Shown here: positions 29,676-38,168 of the stretch, one piece after another
How positions within the stretch are numbered: the first letter of the stretch is position 1
Layout: every line of letters begins with the position of its first letter
Origin: Pandoraea anapnoica
GTDB lineage: Bacteria; Pseudomonadota; Gammaproteobacteria; Burkholderiales; Burkholderiaceae
Direction of reading: 5' to 3'
NCBI RefSeq assembly: GCF_902459765.1
Contig: NZ_CABPSP010000005.1
Coordinates: forward strand, 124,001 to 188,000
DNA length: 64,000 nucleotides
Notes under the pieces: model-generated
What the model saw: the letters and a program-made list of their open reading frames with translations, nothing else
Told to the model about the DNA's origin: nothing
The model's database searches: none
Program-made: the position numbers and the translations under genes

Positions 29676-30382
29676 CAGAACGGTGAAACGCCAAGGAGAA
29701 TCGTCTGCAACCAGCCGCCGTTGCTGCCGTCTGCGACCTGGCCATCGTCCACACGTGCCACCTTGGCCTGCCCAACCTTGCTCGACGCCACCACGTTGGC
29801 GGGCGAGATATCGAACTTGTTGACCACGCCGGTGAAGCGGAACGTTTCCATATTGCGCCCCTGCATGACCTGCTTTTCCCCGCCGACCACGTAAGCGCCA
29901 TTGGGCAGCACCTCCACGATCGCCACCGCAATCGTCCCGGTCATCGCGGAACTCGACGTATTCGTGCCGTTACCCTTGAAGCTGCTCGCCTGCTGGCCGA
30001 TGTTGAACCAACGCTCCAGCACCGAATCGGCCCCGTCCGCCTTGGCGCTCTTGGCCGTCATGCTCGCGTTGCGCGACGTGTCGCTCTGCGATTTGCTGGT
30101 GCCCGTGGAGTTTTCCGAGACGGCAATCGTCAGCAAGTCCCCGATGCGGTGCGCCACCGGCGTTTCGAACCAGTTCGTCGCCGTGGTGGACTGGTAGATG
30201 GAACCGCCGGTCTGGACGTTGGCGACGCGCGGCATCGGCATGACCGCCATCGGCGTTGCCGTGACCTGCGGGCCCGAACAACCGCTGAGCGCAACACTTG
30301 CGCTCGCGAGCACCGCCAGCCAGGCCAGCGTACGGGTCAGAATGCGCGTTGCCGCGCTCGGTAGCATCGACAGTTTCGACAT
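29675..30382 (-). CDS. FlgH-family L-ring lipoprotein, isolated copy
   Basis: A 235-aa lipoprotein (lipobox LSGC, about residue 34) with the FlgH domain: GGSIYQ, the conserved HRIGDLLTIAVSENSTGTSKSQ segment (about 80-100), VEVLPNGAYVVGGEKQV and the FRFTGVVNKFDISPANVVASSKV motif. FlgH forms the flagellar outer-membrane L ring. It lies more than 11 kb from the flagellar cluster and is paired with a different lipoprotein rather than flgG/flgI. A standard flgH would be expected in the flg operon beyond the right end of the window, so this is probably a paralogue, though that cannot be checked here. No good ribosome site is visible before the ATG. Confidence 0.8.
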   Translation of the reverse strand: MSKLSMLPSAATRILTRTLAWLAVLASASVALSGCSGPQVTATPMAVMPMPRVANVQTGGSIYQSTTATNWFETPVAHRIGDLLTIAVSENSTGTSKSQSDTSRNASMTAKSAKADGADSVLERWFNIGQQASSFKGNGTNTSSSAMTGTIAVAIVEVLPNGAYVVGGEKQVMQGRNMETFRFTGVVNKFDISPANVVASSKVGQAKVARVDDGQVADGSNGGWLQTILLGVSPF

Positions 30383-30689
30383 GGTGAGGCGCCCCCGCGC
30401 CGATCCCGGATGCCGTATCCGGATGTCTTTCGAAAGTGGTGAACGGTTGGCAGGCGGCACGGCCCCCGCCAGACGAAGACAGCACAGCGGCCATCTTCTT
30501 GCCGGATAGTAAGAACCGCGCGTGCAGTCACTGCGCACAAATAGAGGAAAATTTGTGGAGGCACGACGCGCGGCGTCCCGAAGCTGAGAGAATGGCGCGC
30601 CGACCATGGGAGGGCCGCACTCGGTTGCCCGGTCGTCAACAACGCAGCAGTCAATTTCAGCCGCTAACTTCGTCAGAACACCCGAGCGC
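30383..30689. other. Divergent promoter region between flgH-like and sensor kinase genes
   Basis: This 307-bp region separates divergent genes and should hold both promoters. I see no convincing promoter hexamers, operator or small gene. Confidence 0.3.
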
Positions 30690-31802
30690 ATGAATTCAGG
30701 CATCACTCGCAAGCTGTTCCTCGCGATCTTCGCGACGGGTCTGGTCACCATGGCGGCCACGACGGCCATCGTGCGTGCCGCCGTGGGCGGACACAGTTGG
30801 TTACGCGGCGACAACCTGATGTATCTGGCGATTCTCGGCATCGCCCTGCTCGGCGCTGTCGCGCTGCGGCTCGCCCAGCGTCTGCTCGTGCCCGTCACGC
30901 CTCTGCTCGAAGCCACGCACCGCATGGCGATGGGCGACTACAGCGTGCGTGCCCCCACCGCCGGGGCAGACGAGCTCGCGCGGCTCGCCGTCGACCTGAA
31001 CCGTCTGGCCGACACGCTGGCGCAGAACGACCGCCTGCGCCGCAATCTGCTCGCCGATATTTCCCACGAACTGCGCACACCGCTGTCGATCCTGCGCGGC
31101 GAAATCGAAGCGATGGAAGACGGAGTGCGACCGCTCACGCAGGACGCGCTCGCCTCGCTGCGGGTTGAGATCTCGTTGCTCTCCAAGCTGATCGACGACC
31201 TGTACGAACTGTCGCTTTCCGATGTGGGCGCGCTGACCTACGAGTTCGCGCCGGTCGACATGACCGAGCGCGTCGCGACATCGGTCGCCGCCTTCGGCGA
31301 CTGGTTCGAAGCCAAGGGCATTGCGCTGAACGTGCACCTCCCGAACGACACGCTCACGGTCGACGGCGACCTGCACCGTCTCACGCAGCTCATCGGCAAC
31401 CTGTTTGAGAATTCGTTGCGCTATACCGACGGTGGCGGCGCAGTGCGTGTCTATCTGTCGGCGACCGAGACACAATTGCGTCTGGAGATCGAAGACTCCG
31501 CGCCCGGCGTACCGGACGACGCCCTGCCCCGCCTGTTCGAGCGCCTGTTCCGGGTCGAAGCGTCGCGCAGCCGACGCAGCGGCGGTGCGGGCCTCGGACT
31601 CGCACTTTGCAAACATATTGTCGAAGCGCACGGCGGTCAGATCGCCGCGCGACACTCGCCGCTGGGCGGTCTGGCGCTGGCAATCACCCTCCCGCGTCAG
31701 AACCCGGCCGCGACCGGCGCTGCCGCATCGACATCGACGGCCTGCGCACTGAGCGCGGCCGCCAGCTGTTTTGGCACCCAAGCCCTGACGACCCTGAGTT
31801 GA
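30690..31802 (+). CDS. BaeS-like sensor histidine kinase
   Basis: A 370-aa inner-membrane kinase. Two transmembrane helices (about 9-31 and 43-62) flank a periplasmic loop of only about a dozen residues, so it may sense the membrane itself. A HAMP region (about 62-115) leads to the H box LADISHELRTPLSILRGE with phospho-acceptor His126, then N box (NLFENSLRYTD), G1/G2 boxes (PRLFERLFR, GGAGLGLALCKHIVEAHGG). The family resemblance is to BaeS/CreC. The response regulator gene starts 11 bp after its stop. Start taken at the ATG at 30690; an in-frame upstream extension lacks membrane or domain features. Confidence 0.85.
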   Translation: MNSGITRKLFLAIFATGLVTMAATTAIVRAAVGGHSWLRGDNLMYLAILGIALLGAVALRLAQRLLVPVTPLLEATHRMAMGDYSVRAPTAGADELARLAVDLNRLADTLAQNDRLRRNLLADISHELRTPLSILRGEIEAMEDGVRPLTQDALASLRVEISLLSKLIDDLYELSLSDVGALTYEFAPVDMTERVATSVAAFGDWFEAKGIALNVHLPNDTLTVDGDLHRLTQLIGNLFENSLRYTDGGGAVRVYLSATETQLRLEIEDSAPGVPDDALPRLFERLFRVEASRSRRSGGAGLGLALCKHIVEAHGGQIAARHSPLGGLALAITLPRQNPAATGAAASTSTACALSAAASCFGTQALTTLS

Positions 31803-31813
31803 GCCTGCCCTTT

Positions 31814-32728
31814 ATGCACACGCACTCGTCGACATCCCTGCAAAGCGCTTCAAGCCTTTCCTCCCTCACGCCCACGCTGCCAGCGCATTCGTCCATCGTC
31901 TCGACGCCCGCCGCCGTGGCGCTCTCGGACGCTGCGCCGATTCTGATCGTCGAAGACGAGCCGAAACTCGCCGCGCTGCTCGCCGAGTATCTGCGCGTGG
32001 CCGGCATGCCGTGTCGCATCCTGACGGACGGGCGCGACGTGCTGCCGGCCGTGCGCGTAACGCAACCGCGTCTGGTGCTCCTCGACCTGATGCTGCCGGG
32101 CATGGATGGCCTCGAAGTCTGCCGCGCCGTGCGCGAGATTTCCGAAGTACCTATCGTGATGCTGACTGCGCGCGCGGCGGAAACCGACCGCCTGCTCGGA
32201 CTCGAACTCGGTGCCGACGACTACATCTGCAAGCCCTTCAGCCCGCGTGAAGTGGTCGCGCGCGTCAAGGCGATCCTGCGACGCGTGCGCGGCGGTGCGA
32301 TGGCCAGCGCTGGCACCGCAATGCCGACGCCCACCGCTGCGCCAACGCCGGCGCTCGTGATTGATGCGGTGCGTCATCACGCGAAGCTCGATGGGCATGA
32401 ACTGCCGCTAACACCGGTCGAGCTGCGACTGCTCGCCACGCTCGCCAGCCATCCCGACAAGACGTTCCCGCGCGCGCATCTGCTCGACCGGATGTACGAC
32501 GATCACCGCGTGGTCGCCGACCGCACGGTGGACAGCCACATCAAGAATCTGCGTCGCAAGTTGCAGGCAATCCGGCCGGACGAGGAGATCGTGCGCTCGA
32601 TCTACGGCGTGGGTTACCGGCTGGAGTTGCGCACGGACATCCCGGCCGCGTCCGTCTCGTTGACCATGCCGACGGTGCGACCCGGCGTCGCGGCTATCGA
32701 CAACCCGGCCGGGGCGGTGCCAGAATAG
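31814..32728 (+). CDS. BaeR-like OmpR-family response regulator
   Basis: A 304-aa DNA-binding regulator and partner of the upstream kinase. The receiver domain begins at about residue 42 (ILIVEDEPKLAALLAEYL) with phospho-acceptor Asp91 (LLDLMLPG) and Lys in CKPFSPREVV. The winged-helix domain (about 180-275) ends in VDSHIKNLRRKLQ and GVGYRLE. It carries an unusual Ser/Thr/Pro-rich N-terminal extension of about 40 residues and a 30-residue C-terminal tail. A later start is possible but no ATG lies near the receiver domain. BaeR-type regulators often control envelope stress and efflux genes; no such transporter is adjacent. Confidence 0.87.
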   Translation: MHTHSSTSLQSASSLSSLTPTLPAHSSIVSTPAAVALSDAAPILIVEDEPKLAALLAEYLRVAGMPCRILTDGRDVLPAVRVTQPRLVLLDLMLPGMDGLEVCRAVREISEVPIVMLTARAAETDRLLGLELGADDYICKPFSPREVVARVKAILRRVRGGAMASAGTAMPTPTAAPTPALVIDAVRHHAKLDGHELPLTPVELRLLATLASHPDKTFPRAHLLDRMYDDHRVVADRTVDSHIKNLRRKLQAIRPDEEIVRSIYGVGYRLELRTDIPAASVSLTMPTVRPGVAAIDNPAGAVPE

Positions 32729-32770
32729 GCGCACCCGCTGCCCAAGCGGGATTCATTGAGGAGAATGTCG

Positions 32771-33247
32771 ATGCCACGCCGCACCGCCACGCTGTCCCCG
32801 ATGTTCCTGAGCACCGCTTCCCCTGCCACACACCGCGCATCGACAATCGTTGGCACTGCCGAGTTTGGCGACGCACCGTCGTCCGTCAGATCGATCCACT
32901 GCCTGCTGAAGATCACTGCCGCGTCCCTGTTACTCGGCGCGAGCGGCTTTGTCTTTGCGCAAACGCCGGTATGCTTCGATAGCGTCGGTCGCGCGTTACC
33001 GCCGGAGCAATGCTCGCAGGCCGCCCGCAATCAGGCCGCCGCACAGGAGGCATCTTCCGCCGCTGCCGCGCCGAGCAAACGCGACTACTGCAAGACGCTC
33101 GCCGACAAGATCGCCAACACGCCGGACAAGCCGGTGTACACCCGCGATCAACGCGTCGATTCGCCTGCAGGCAATCGCGTCGACATTCCTACACGCACAA
33201 ACCCGCGCAAAGCACTCAAAGAGCAATACATGCGCGAGTGTACGTAG
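32771..33247 (+). CDS. Small exported protein of unknown function
   Basis: A 158-aa protein if translated from the ATG at 32771, which has a GAGGAG ribosome site 7 nt upstream. A signal-peptide-like segment (KITAASLLLGASGFVFAQ) appears only at about residues 48-65, after about 45 polar residues, so either the true start is further in or the N-terminus is atypical. The mature part has paired cysteines (CFDSVGRALPPEQC), an Ala-rich spacer and a conserved-looking C-terminal region (DYCKTLADKIANTPDKPVYT, basic, ending REC). Possibly co-transcribed with the upstream regulator. No family recognised. Confidence 0.55.
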   Translation: MPRRTATLSPMFLSTASPATHRASTIVGTAEFGDAPSSVRSIHCLLKITAASLLLGASGFVFAQTPVCFDSVGRALPPEQCSQAARNQAAAQEASSAAAAPSKRDYCKTLADKIANTPDKPVYTRDQRVDSPAGNRVDIPTRTNPRKALKEQYMRECT

Positions 33248-33578
33248 GCGGACACCTACAAGTTAGCGAAAGATAGCAACACGTTAGCGGAACTTGTCGC
33301 GCAATTTTCTTGACAATACCGTCAGAGACCGCATAATCGACGTCACGCCGATGCAACGATTTCCGCCTTCGCGACACCGTGAAACGGACATCACGCTACG
33401 CTCTCTGGCCGATCAACCGTCACCATCGGCATCCGTCGGATGCCAAACGATCGTCCTCATCACCCGCTTCAATGCTGCGGGGACCGGTGCCGAAAGGCAC
33501 GTTCCCATCGGCCTGACGTTTAATCCACATCCACGCCGCTACGCTCTGCGCACGGCACATGCTTTCCGGAGGGAGAAA
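33248..33578 (+). promoter_or_regulatory. Promoter and structured leader of the SYLF lipoprotein gene
   Basis: A strong sigma-70 promoter, TTGACA (33310-33315) and CATAAT (33332-33337) with a 16-bp spacer, lies here. Two direct repeats of GTTAGCG (33262-33268 and 33283-33289), 21 bp apart, sit just upstream and may bind an activator. Transcription from about 33344 gives a leader of about 235 nt before the start codon. It contains a palindrome (GGCATCCG at 33428-33435 with CGGATGCC at 33437-33444) and a GAAA-tetraloop hairpin (GTGCC 33487-33491 with GGCAC 33496-33500). The leader's role is unknown. Confidence 0.6.
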
Positions 33579-34181
33579 ATGCAAAAACGCGAATTCCTGA
33601 TGAAAACTTCCGTCGCTGTCGCCGCTGCCGCCTTTGCGCTTGCAGGCTGCACGACAACGACCCCGACTCAGTCCAGCCAGAGCGACAGCTCACCGTCTGC
33701 CAACGCCAGCAAGCGTCAGGAGATCGACGCGTCGGTGAACGGCGCGCTCGACAAGATGTACGCCTCGGTGAAGGGCTCACGCGAACTGGTGAGCAAGGCG
33801 CGCGGCGTGCTCGTCTTCCCGTCGGTGCTGCAAGCGGGCTTCGTGGTGGGCGGCGAATACGGCGAAGGTGCGCTGCGCGTGGGCGGCAGGACGCAGGGTT
33901 ACTACAATACGGTGACGGCGTCGTTCGGTCTTCAGATCGGCGCGCAATCTAAGGCCGTCATCTTCCTGTTCATGACGCAGGACGCCCTCGACAAATTCCA
34001 GCGCACGGACGGCTGGACGGCCGGTGCCGACGCCTCGGTGGCTGTCGTGAAGATCGGTGCGAACGGTGCGGTCGACCTCAACACCGCGACCTCGCCGGTG
34101 GAAGTGATCGTGATGACCAACGCCGGTCTCATGGCCAACCTGAACATCGAAGGGACGAAGGTCACCAAGCTGAAGATCTGA
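33579..34181 (+). CDS. SYLF-domain outer-membrane lipoprotein (BPSL1445-like)
   Basis: A 200-aa lipoprotein: signal peptide with lipobox LAGC, a Ser/Thr-rich linker, then a SYLF/Ysc84-type domain (from about residue 50: GALDKMYASVKGSRELVSKARGVLVFP, GEYGEGALRVGG, QIGAQSKAVIFLFMT). SYLF domains bind phospholipid in some proteins. Proteins of this type are common abundant lipoproteins in Burkholderia. The ATG at 33579 follows GGAGGGAG; a longer in-frame reading upstream covers the promoter and leader and is rejected. Ends at a strong terminator shared with the convergent permease gene. Confidence 0.85.
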   Translation: MQKREFLMKTSVAVAAAAFALAGCTTTTPTQSSQSDSSPSANASKRQEIDASVNGALDKMYASVKGSRELVSKARGVLVFPSVLQAGFVVGGEYGEGALRVGGRTQGYYNTVTASFGLQIGAQSKAVIFLFMTQDALDKFQRTDGWTAGADASVAVVKIGANGAVDLNTATSPVEVIVMTNAGLMANLNIEGTKVTKLKI

Positions 34182-34211
34182 CGCACTACGGTCATCAGTA
34201 TCTCCAAAGGA

Positions 34212-34251
34212 AAAGCGGCGTCACTTGCAGAAGTGACGCCGCTTTGTTTTT
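34212..34251. terminator. Strong bidirectional terminator
   Basis: A perfect 15-bp stem (34212-34226 with 34231-34245) with a GCAG loop and TGTTTTTT after it on the plus strand. Located between the convergent SYLF lipoprotein and ABC permease genes. Confidence 0.93.
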
Positions 34252-34266
34252 TACCGTACGCGAAGA

Positions 34267-35142
34267 TTACTCGTTGGAGAACGCCGCCGGACGCCACTTC
34301 AACAGCCGCTTCTCCAGCGACGTCAGCAACCAGTCCGCTCCCAGCGCGACCACGGCCAGCACGATCATCGCCGCGAACACGCCGCTGGCGTTGAATGCCC
34401 CCTGTGCGGTCGAGATCAGCAGACCGATGCCCTGCTTCGACCCGAGGAATTCGCCAACGACTGCACCCACGAGCGCGAAGCCGAAGCTCACGTGCAAGCT
34501 CGCGAGAATCCACGACAGCGCCGACGGAATCACGACCGACATCGTCACCTGACGGCGCGACGCGCCGAGAATCTGTGCATTCGCAATCATGTAGCGGTCG
34601 GCCTCACGTACGCCCTGGAAGGCGTTCGCAAACACCACGAAGAACACCATCACCACAGCGAGCGCCACCTTCGACGCCATGCCCAGACCGAATGCGATCA
34701 CGAAGATCGAACCGAGCACTACACGCGGAATCGAGTTGGCGATCTGGATGTAGAGACTGAAGACGTCCGAGAGCAGCTTGTTGCGACCTAGCACGATGCC
34801 GCAGATCACCCCCGCCACACCACCGATCAGAAAGCCCAGCACGGTCTCTTCGAGCGTGACGAGTACCTGCGTCCAGAGCGGTCCCTGCGACGTGCCTTCC
34901 ACGCACCAGTCGTAAATCTGCTGAACGATCAGCGTCGGCTGCGAGAAGAAGAACGGATCGATCCAGCCGATGCGCGCCGCCACTTCCCAGCCGCCCAGCC
35001 CGACCACCAGAATCGCCACGCGCAGAAACACCACCAGCGCGCGACGTTGTTTGATACGGCGTTGCGCCACCGCTTCCTCGCGTGCCAGATCGGCGTCGCC
35101 GAGTCCGGCGGGCATCGCCGCCTGCATAGCTTGTTCACTCAT
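34267..35142 (-). CDS. ABC transporter permease (NitT/TauT family)
   Basis: A 291-aa inner-membrane permease with about six helices and the family EAA loop (GASRRQVTMSVVIPSALSWILASL, about 200-225). It completes the SBP-ATPase-permease operon and starts about 30 bp after the ATPase stop. Of two close ATGs, the one at 35142 has the better 8-nt spacing from GGAGG; the other, at 35148, is only 2 nt away. The substrate is not readable; nitrate, taurine, sulfonate and related small anions or aromatic compounds are typical for the family. Confidence 0.9.
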   Translation of the reverse strand: MSEQAMQAAMPAGLGDADLAREEAVAQRRIKQRRALVVFLRVAILVVGLGGWEVAARIGWIDPFFFSQPTLIVQQIYDWCVEGTSQGPLWTQVLVTLEETVLGFLIGGVAGVICGIVLGRNKLLSDVFSLYIQIANSIPRVVLGSIFVIAFGLGMASKVALAVVMVFFVVFANAFQGVREADRYMIANAQILGASRRQVTMSVVIPSALSWILASLHVSFGFALVGAVVGEFLGSKQGIGLLISTAQGAFNASGVFAAMIVLAVVALGADWLLTSLEKRLLKWRPAAFSNE

Positions 35143-35171
35143 GTTCATATCCTCCGTGCGCTCCGTGCGAC

Positions 35172-36005
35172 TCAACCGATCTTCACTTCTTCACGCAGAT
35201 CCGCCCAGATCTCGCGGGAGATGTCGATGAAGCGCTGTTCGTAGCGAATCTCGGACATCACGCGCGGACGCGGCAGATCGATCGTGTACGTGTTCTTCAA
35301 CGTCGCCGGGCGAGCCGTGAGCACAAATACCCGGTCGGCCAGCGCAATCGCTTCTTCGAGATCGTGCGTGACGAACACCACCGAGCCCGACGTCGACGAC
35401 CAAAGTTGCAGCAGCTCGTCTTGCATGAGCGTGCGCGTTTGCATGTCGAGCGCCGAGAAAGGTTCGTCCATCAACAGGATTTCGGGGTTGTTGATGAAGG
35501 TCTGCGCGAGAGCCACGCGCTTGCGCATCCCGCCCGAGAGCTGGTGCGGATAGTGACTACCGAACTTGTCCAGCCCGACGCGTTTGATCCATTCGTCGGC
35601 CTGCGCATAAGCGGCATCCTTCGACTGACCGCGAAACAGCGGACCGGCGGCCACGTTATCGCGCACGCTGCGCCACGGGAAAACTGCGTCGTTCTGGAAG
35701 ACAAAGCCGATGCGCGGGTCGATGCCGTTGACCGGCTGGCCCATCACACGCACGCTGCCGGCGGTCGGGCGCAGCAGGCCGGTGATCATCGACAGCGTGG
35801 TCGACTTGCCGCAACCGGTCGGGCCGACGATGGCGACGAATTCGCCACGCGCCACCGACATGCTGAAGTTGCGCAGCGCAATGGTGGCTTTGCCGTCCGG
35901 CGAGATGAAGCGGCACGACACATTGTCGAACTCGATGGCAGGCGTGTCGCGTGACACGGCGCTTGCCGCGCGCGCCGGTGCCGTAGGGGTAATGGTCTGG
36001 GTCAT
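35172..36005 (-). CDS. ABC transporter ATP-binding protein (NitT/TauT family)
   Basis: A 277-aa cytosolic ATPase with Walker A GPTGCGKST (about 61-69), Q-loop (FVFQNDAVFPW), signature LSGGMRKRVALAQ, Walker B EILLMDEPFSALD and H-loop FVTHDLEEA. It powers the permease encoded next. AGGAG precedes the ATG. Similar to SsuB/TauB/NrtD proteins. The gap to the upstream binding-protein gene is 188 bp, larger than usual, so differential expression of the binding protein is possible. Confidence 0.92.
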   Translation of the reverse strand: MTQTITPTAPARAASAVSRDTPAIEFDNVSCRFISPDGKATIALRNFSMSVARGEFVAIVGPTGCGKSTTLSMITGLLRPTAGSVRVMGQPVNGIDPRIGFVFQNDAVFPWRSVRDNVAAGPLFRGQSKDAAYAQADEWIKRVGLDKFGSHYPHQLSGGMRKRVALAQTFINNPEILLMDEPFSALDMQTRTLMQDELLQLWSSTSGSVVFVTHDLEEAIALADRVFVLTARPATLKNTYTIDLPRPRVMSEIRYEQRFIDISREIWADLREEVKIG

Positions 36006-36193
36006 GCCCGGCTCCTGAATAACGTCGGAACGGTGTTAAGCACTGTTATTGCGTTTGCGAGGGCTGAGCCGGTCCGCACACCTGACATGGGTCGGGTGCG
36101 GGCGGCCTGGCGTTTTACGGGTAAGGGCTGCGCGTCGTGGGGACCGCGCGCCGGTACTACAGGGTCAACCGATGCAAGTCGTTGCGAACAGAC

Positions 36194-37234
36194 TTACTTG
36201 GCCTGATCGACGAACTCGTTGGTGTACGTCTTCGACAGATCGATGTGTTTGCCCTTGACGTTCGGGTTGAACGCGGAGAGCACCTTCAGCACGGTCTCCG
36301 GACCGTCCTTCGGCATGCGGCCGTCCGGCGAGTACATGGGCAGCGAATTCTGCAAGGCCTGCACGTACAGCGCCTTGTTGTTGCCGTAGTAATCCTTCGG
36401 CATCTTCTCGGTGATCTCGGCCGCCGAGTGCGTGTTGATGAACTTGAGCGTCTTCACGAAGGCGCGGGCGAGCTTCTGAGCTTCCGGCTTGTGCTTGTCG
36501 AGCCACGCGCGCTGCACGTACAGGCTCGATGCCGGGTAAGCGCCGCCCAGCGCAGCGACGGTGCCTTCCATCGTGCGCATGTCGACGAGCACGGCAGCGT
36601 CGCCAGTCTTGAGCAATTGCGAGGCGGTCGGCTCGGTGGTCATGCCAGCGTCGATACGGTTTTGCTTGATGGCCGCGATGAACGTGTTGTCCGCGCCCAC
36701 CGGCAACACCGAGTACTGCGCCGAAGTCAGACCGTGCTTGGCGGCCAGATACTGCGTGAGGAAGTTCGTCGACGAGCCCAGACCGGTCACGCCAAGGGTC
36801 TTGCCCTTTACGTCGGCCATGCTCTTGATGGTGTCTTTGCTCTTGGCGTTGACCAGTTCCACTTCGCCCGGCACCTGGCCGAACACGACAATGGCCTGGA
36901 TCTCTTTGCCCTTGCTCTGCAAATCGATCGAGTGATCGTAGAAGCCGACCACGGCCTGCACGGCACCGGCGAGCAATTCGTTTTCGGCGTCCACACCGGC
37001 CGGCTGCGACAGCAGTTCGACGTTCAGGCCTTCTTCCTTGAAGTAGCCGAGCTGCTCGGCGAGCTTGGCCGGCAGATAGACCATCTTGGTGATGCCACCG
37101 ACCATGATCGTGATCTTGCCGCTATCGGCAGCGAAACCCGGTGCGGCGGCCAGCGCCATCGACACACCGAAAACGGCGGCCAGAACAGGTTTCACGAAGG
37201 CTTTCGGCGCACGCACGCCAAGGCTTGCTCGCAT
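36194..37234 (-). CDS. ABC transporter periplasmic binding protein (NitT/TauT family)
   Basis: A 346-aa binding protein with a Sec signal peptide (about 1-35, ending GFAA-D) and the NMT1/SsuA-like fold: KMVYLPAKLAEQLGYFKEEGLNVEL, then the second-lobe GVTGLGSSTNFLTQYLA and a hinge region with EPTASQLL. First gene of the transporter operon. I start at the ATG at 37234 (GGAGAC site); the open frame continues upstream without signal-peptide character. It is divergent from a TctDE-like two-component system 262 bp away, which may control it. Confidence 0.9.
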   Translation of the reverse strand: MRASLGVRAPKAFVKPVLAAVFGVSMALAAAPGFAADSGKITIMVGGITKMVYLPAKLAEQLGYFKEEGLNVELLSQPAGVDAENELLAGAVQAVVGFYDHSIDLQSKGKEIQAIVVFGQVPGEVELVNAKSKDTIKSMADVKGKTLGVTGLGSSTNFLTQYLAAKHGLTSAQYSVLPVGADNTFIAAIKQNRIDAGMTTEPTASQLLKTGDAAVLVDMRTMEGTVAALGGAYPASSLYVQRAWLDKHKPEAQKLARAFVKTLKFINTHSAAEITEKMPKDYYGNNKALYVQALQNSLPMYSPDGRMPKDGPETVLKVLSAFNPNVKGKHIDLSKTYTNEFVDQAK

Positions 37235-37376
37235 TGTGGTGTCTCCATCGTTTTTAGGGATAATGGCCCGAACCGATTGTGGTGCCGGCCGGCCCGTCGT
37301 GATATCTCTGTCACTGGGCCCGGGCAGCGGTCCTCTGATGCGTATCCTCTGCCTTGAAGCAAATTGTAGAAAACCG

Positions 37377-37395
37377 AAGCTTTCATCAAGCTTTC
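37377..37395. promoter_or_regulatory. Tandem direct repeat, likely response-regulator site
   Basis: AAGCTTTC occurs twice, at 37377-37384 and 37388-37395, exactly 11 bp apart. Tandem half-sites with 11-bp spacing are typical of OmpR/PhoB-family regulators. It lies between the divergent transporter operon and the gene for an OmpR-family regulator, 102 bp before the latter. Binding is inferred. Confidence 0.5.
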
Positions 37396-37496
37396 GCCCC
37401 ATGCAGGTTTTCGCCCAATGCTCATGGGTGTTTACCCGCTGTTGGCGCGCCCACGTTCCACGGGCACACTCGCCGTCGCATTCTGCATTCGCCGTC

Positions 37497-38168
37497 ATGA
37501 AACTGCTGCTGATCGAAGATAATGAGACTCTGGCCCACTGGCTCGCCCGCATGCTGCGCGACGACAACTTCACTGTCGACGCCGCGCGCGATGGCGACGC
37601 CGCCGACCGTCTGCTGCAAACGGAAACGTATGACGTGGTGCTACTCGATCTGATGCTGCCCAAGCTCGGCGGCAAGCATGTCTTGCGGCGGCTGCGCGAG
37701 CGGCGCAATAACGTGCCCGTCATCATCCTGACGGCCAGCGGTTCGGTCGACGAAAAGGTCGATTGCCTGGGGGCCGGGGCCGACGACTATCTCGTCAAAC
37801 CCTTCGAAGTGCGCGAACTGATCGCCCGCGTGAAGGCGCTGGCGCGTCGTCACGCACCGGAGCAAAGCGCCGATCTCGTGTGCGCCGATCTGAGCTATCA
37901 CGCCGGCACGCGGCAATTCACGATTGCCGGTGCGCCGCTGGCGTTGCCGTCGCGCGAGCACGCCGTGCTCGAAATCCTCATGCGCAAGCAGGGCAAGACC
38001 GTGGCGAAGAGCGCGCTAGTCGATGGCGTATTCGGACTGGACGACGAACCCAGCGCCGACGCTATCGAGATCTACATCCACCGGCTTCGCAAGAAACTCG
38101 AAACGAGCCGGGCAGCCATCATGACCCTGCGCGGTCTCGGTTATCTGCTGCGCGAGAAAGATGCTTAG
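37497..38168 (+). CDS. OmpR-family response regulator (TctD/QseB-like)
   Basis: A 223-aa regulator beginning MKLLLIEDNETLAHWL. Receiver phospho-acceptor is Asp51 (LLDLMLPK), with Lys in YLVKPFEVREL. The winged-helix output domain (about 130-220) ends IEIYIHRLRKKLE and LRGLGYLL. No Shine-Dalgarno is evident before the ATG; a leaderless or weakly initiated transcript is possible. Its last 8 bp overlap the kinase gene, so they are translationally coupled. Confidence 0.9.
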   Translation: MKLLLIEDNETLAHWLARMLRDDNFTVDAARDGDAADRLLQTETYDVVLLDLMLPKLGGKHVLRRLRERRNNVPVIILTASGSVDEKVDCLGAGADDYLVKPFEVRELIARVKALARRHAPEQSADLVCADLSYHAGTRQFTIAGAPLALPSREHAVLEILMRKQGKTVAKSALVDGVFGLDDEPSADAIEIYIHRLRKKLETSRAAIMTLRGLGYLLREKDA

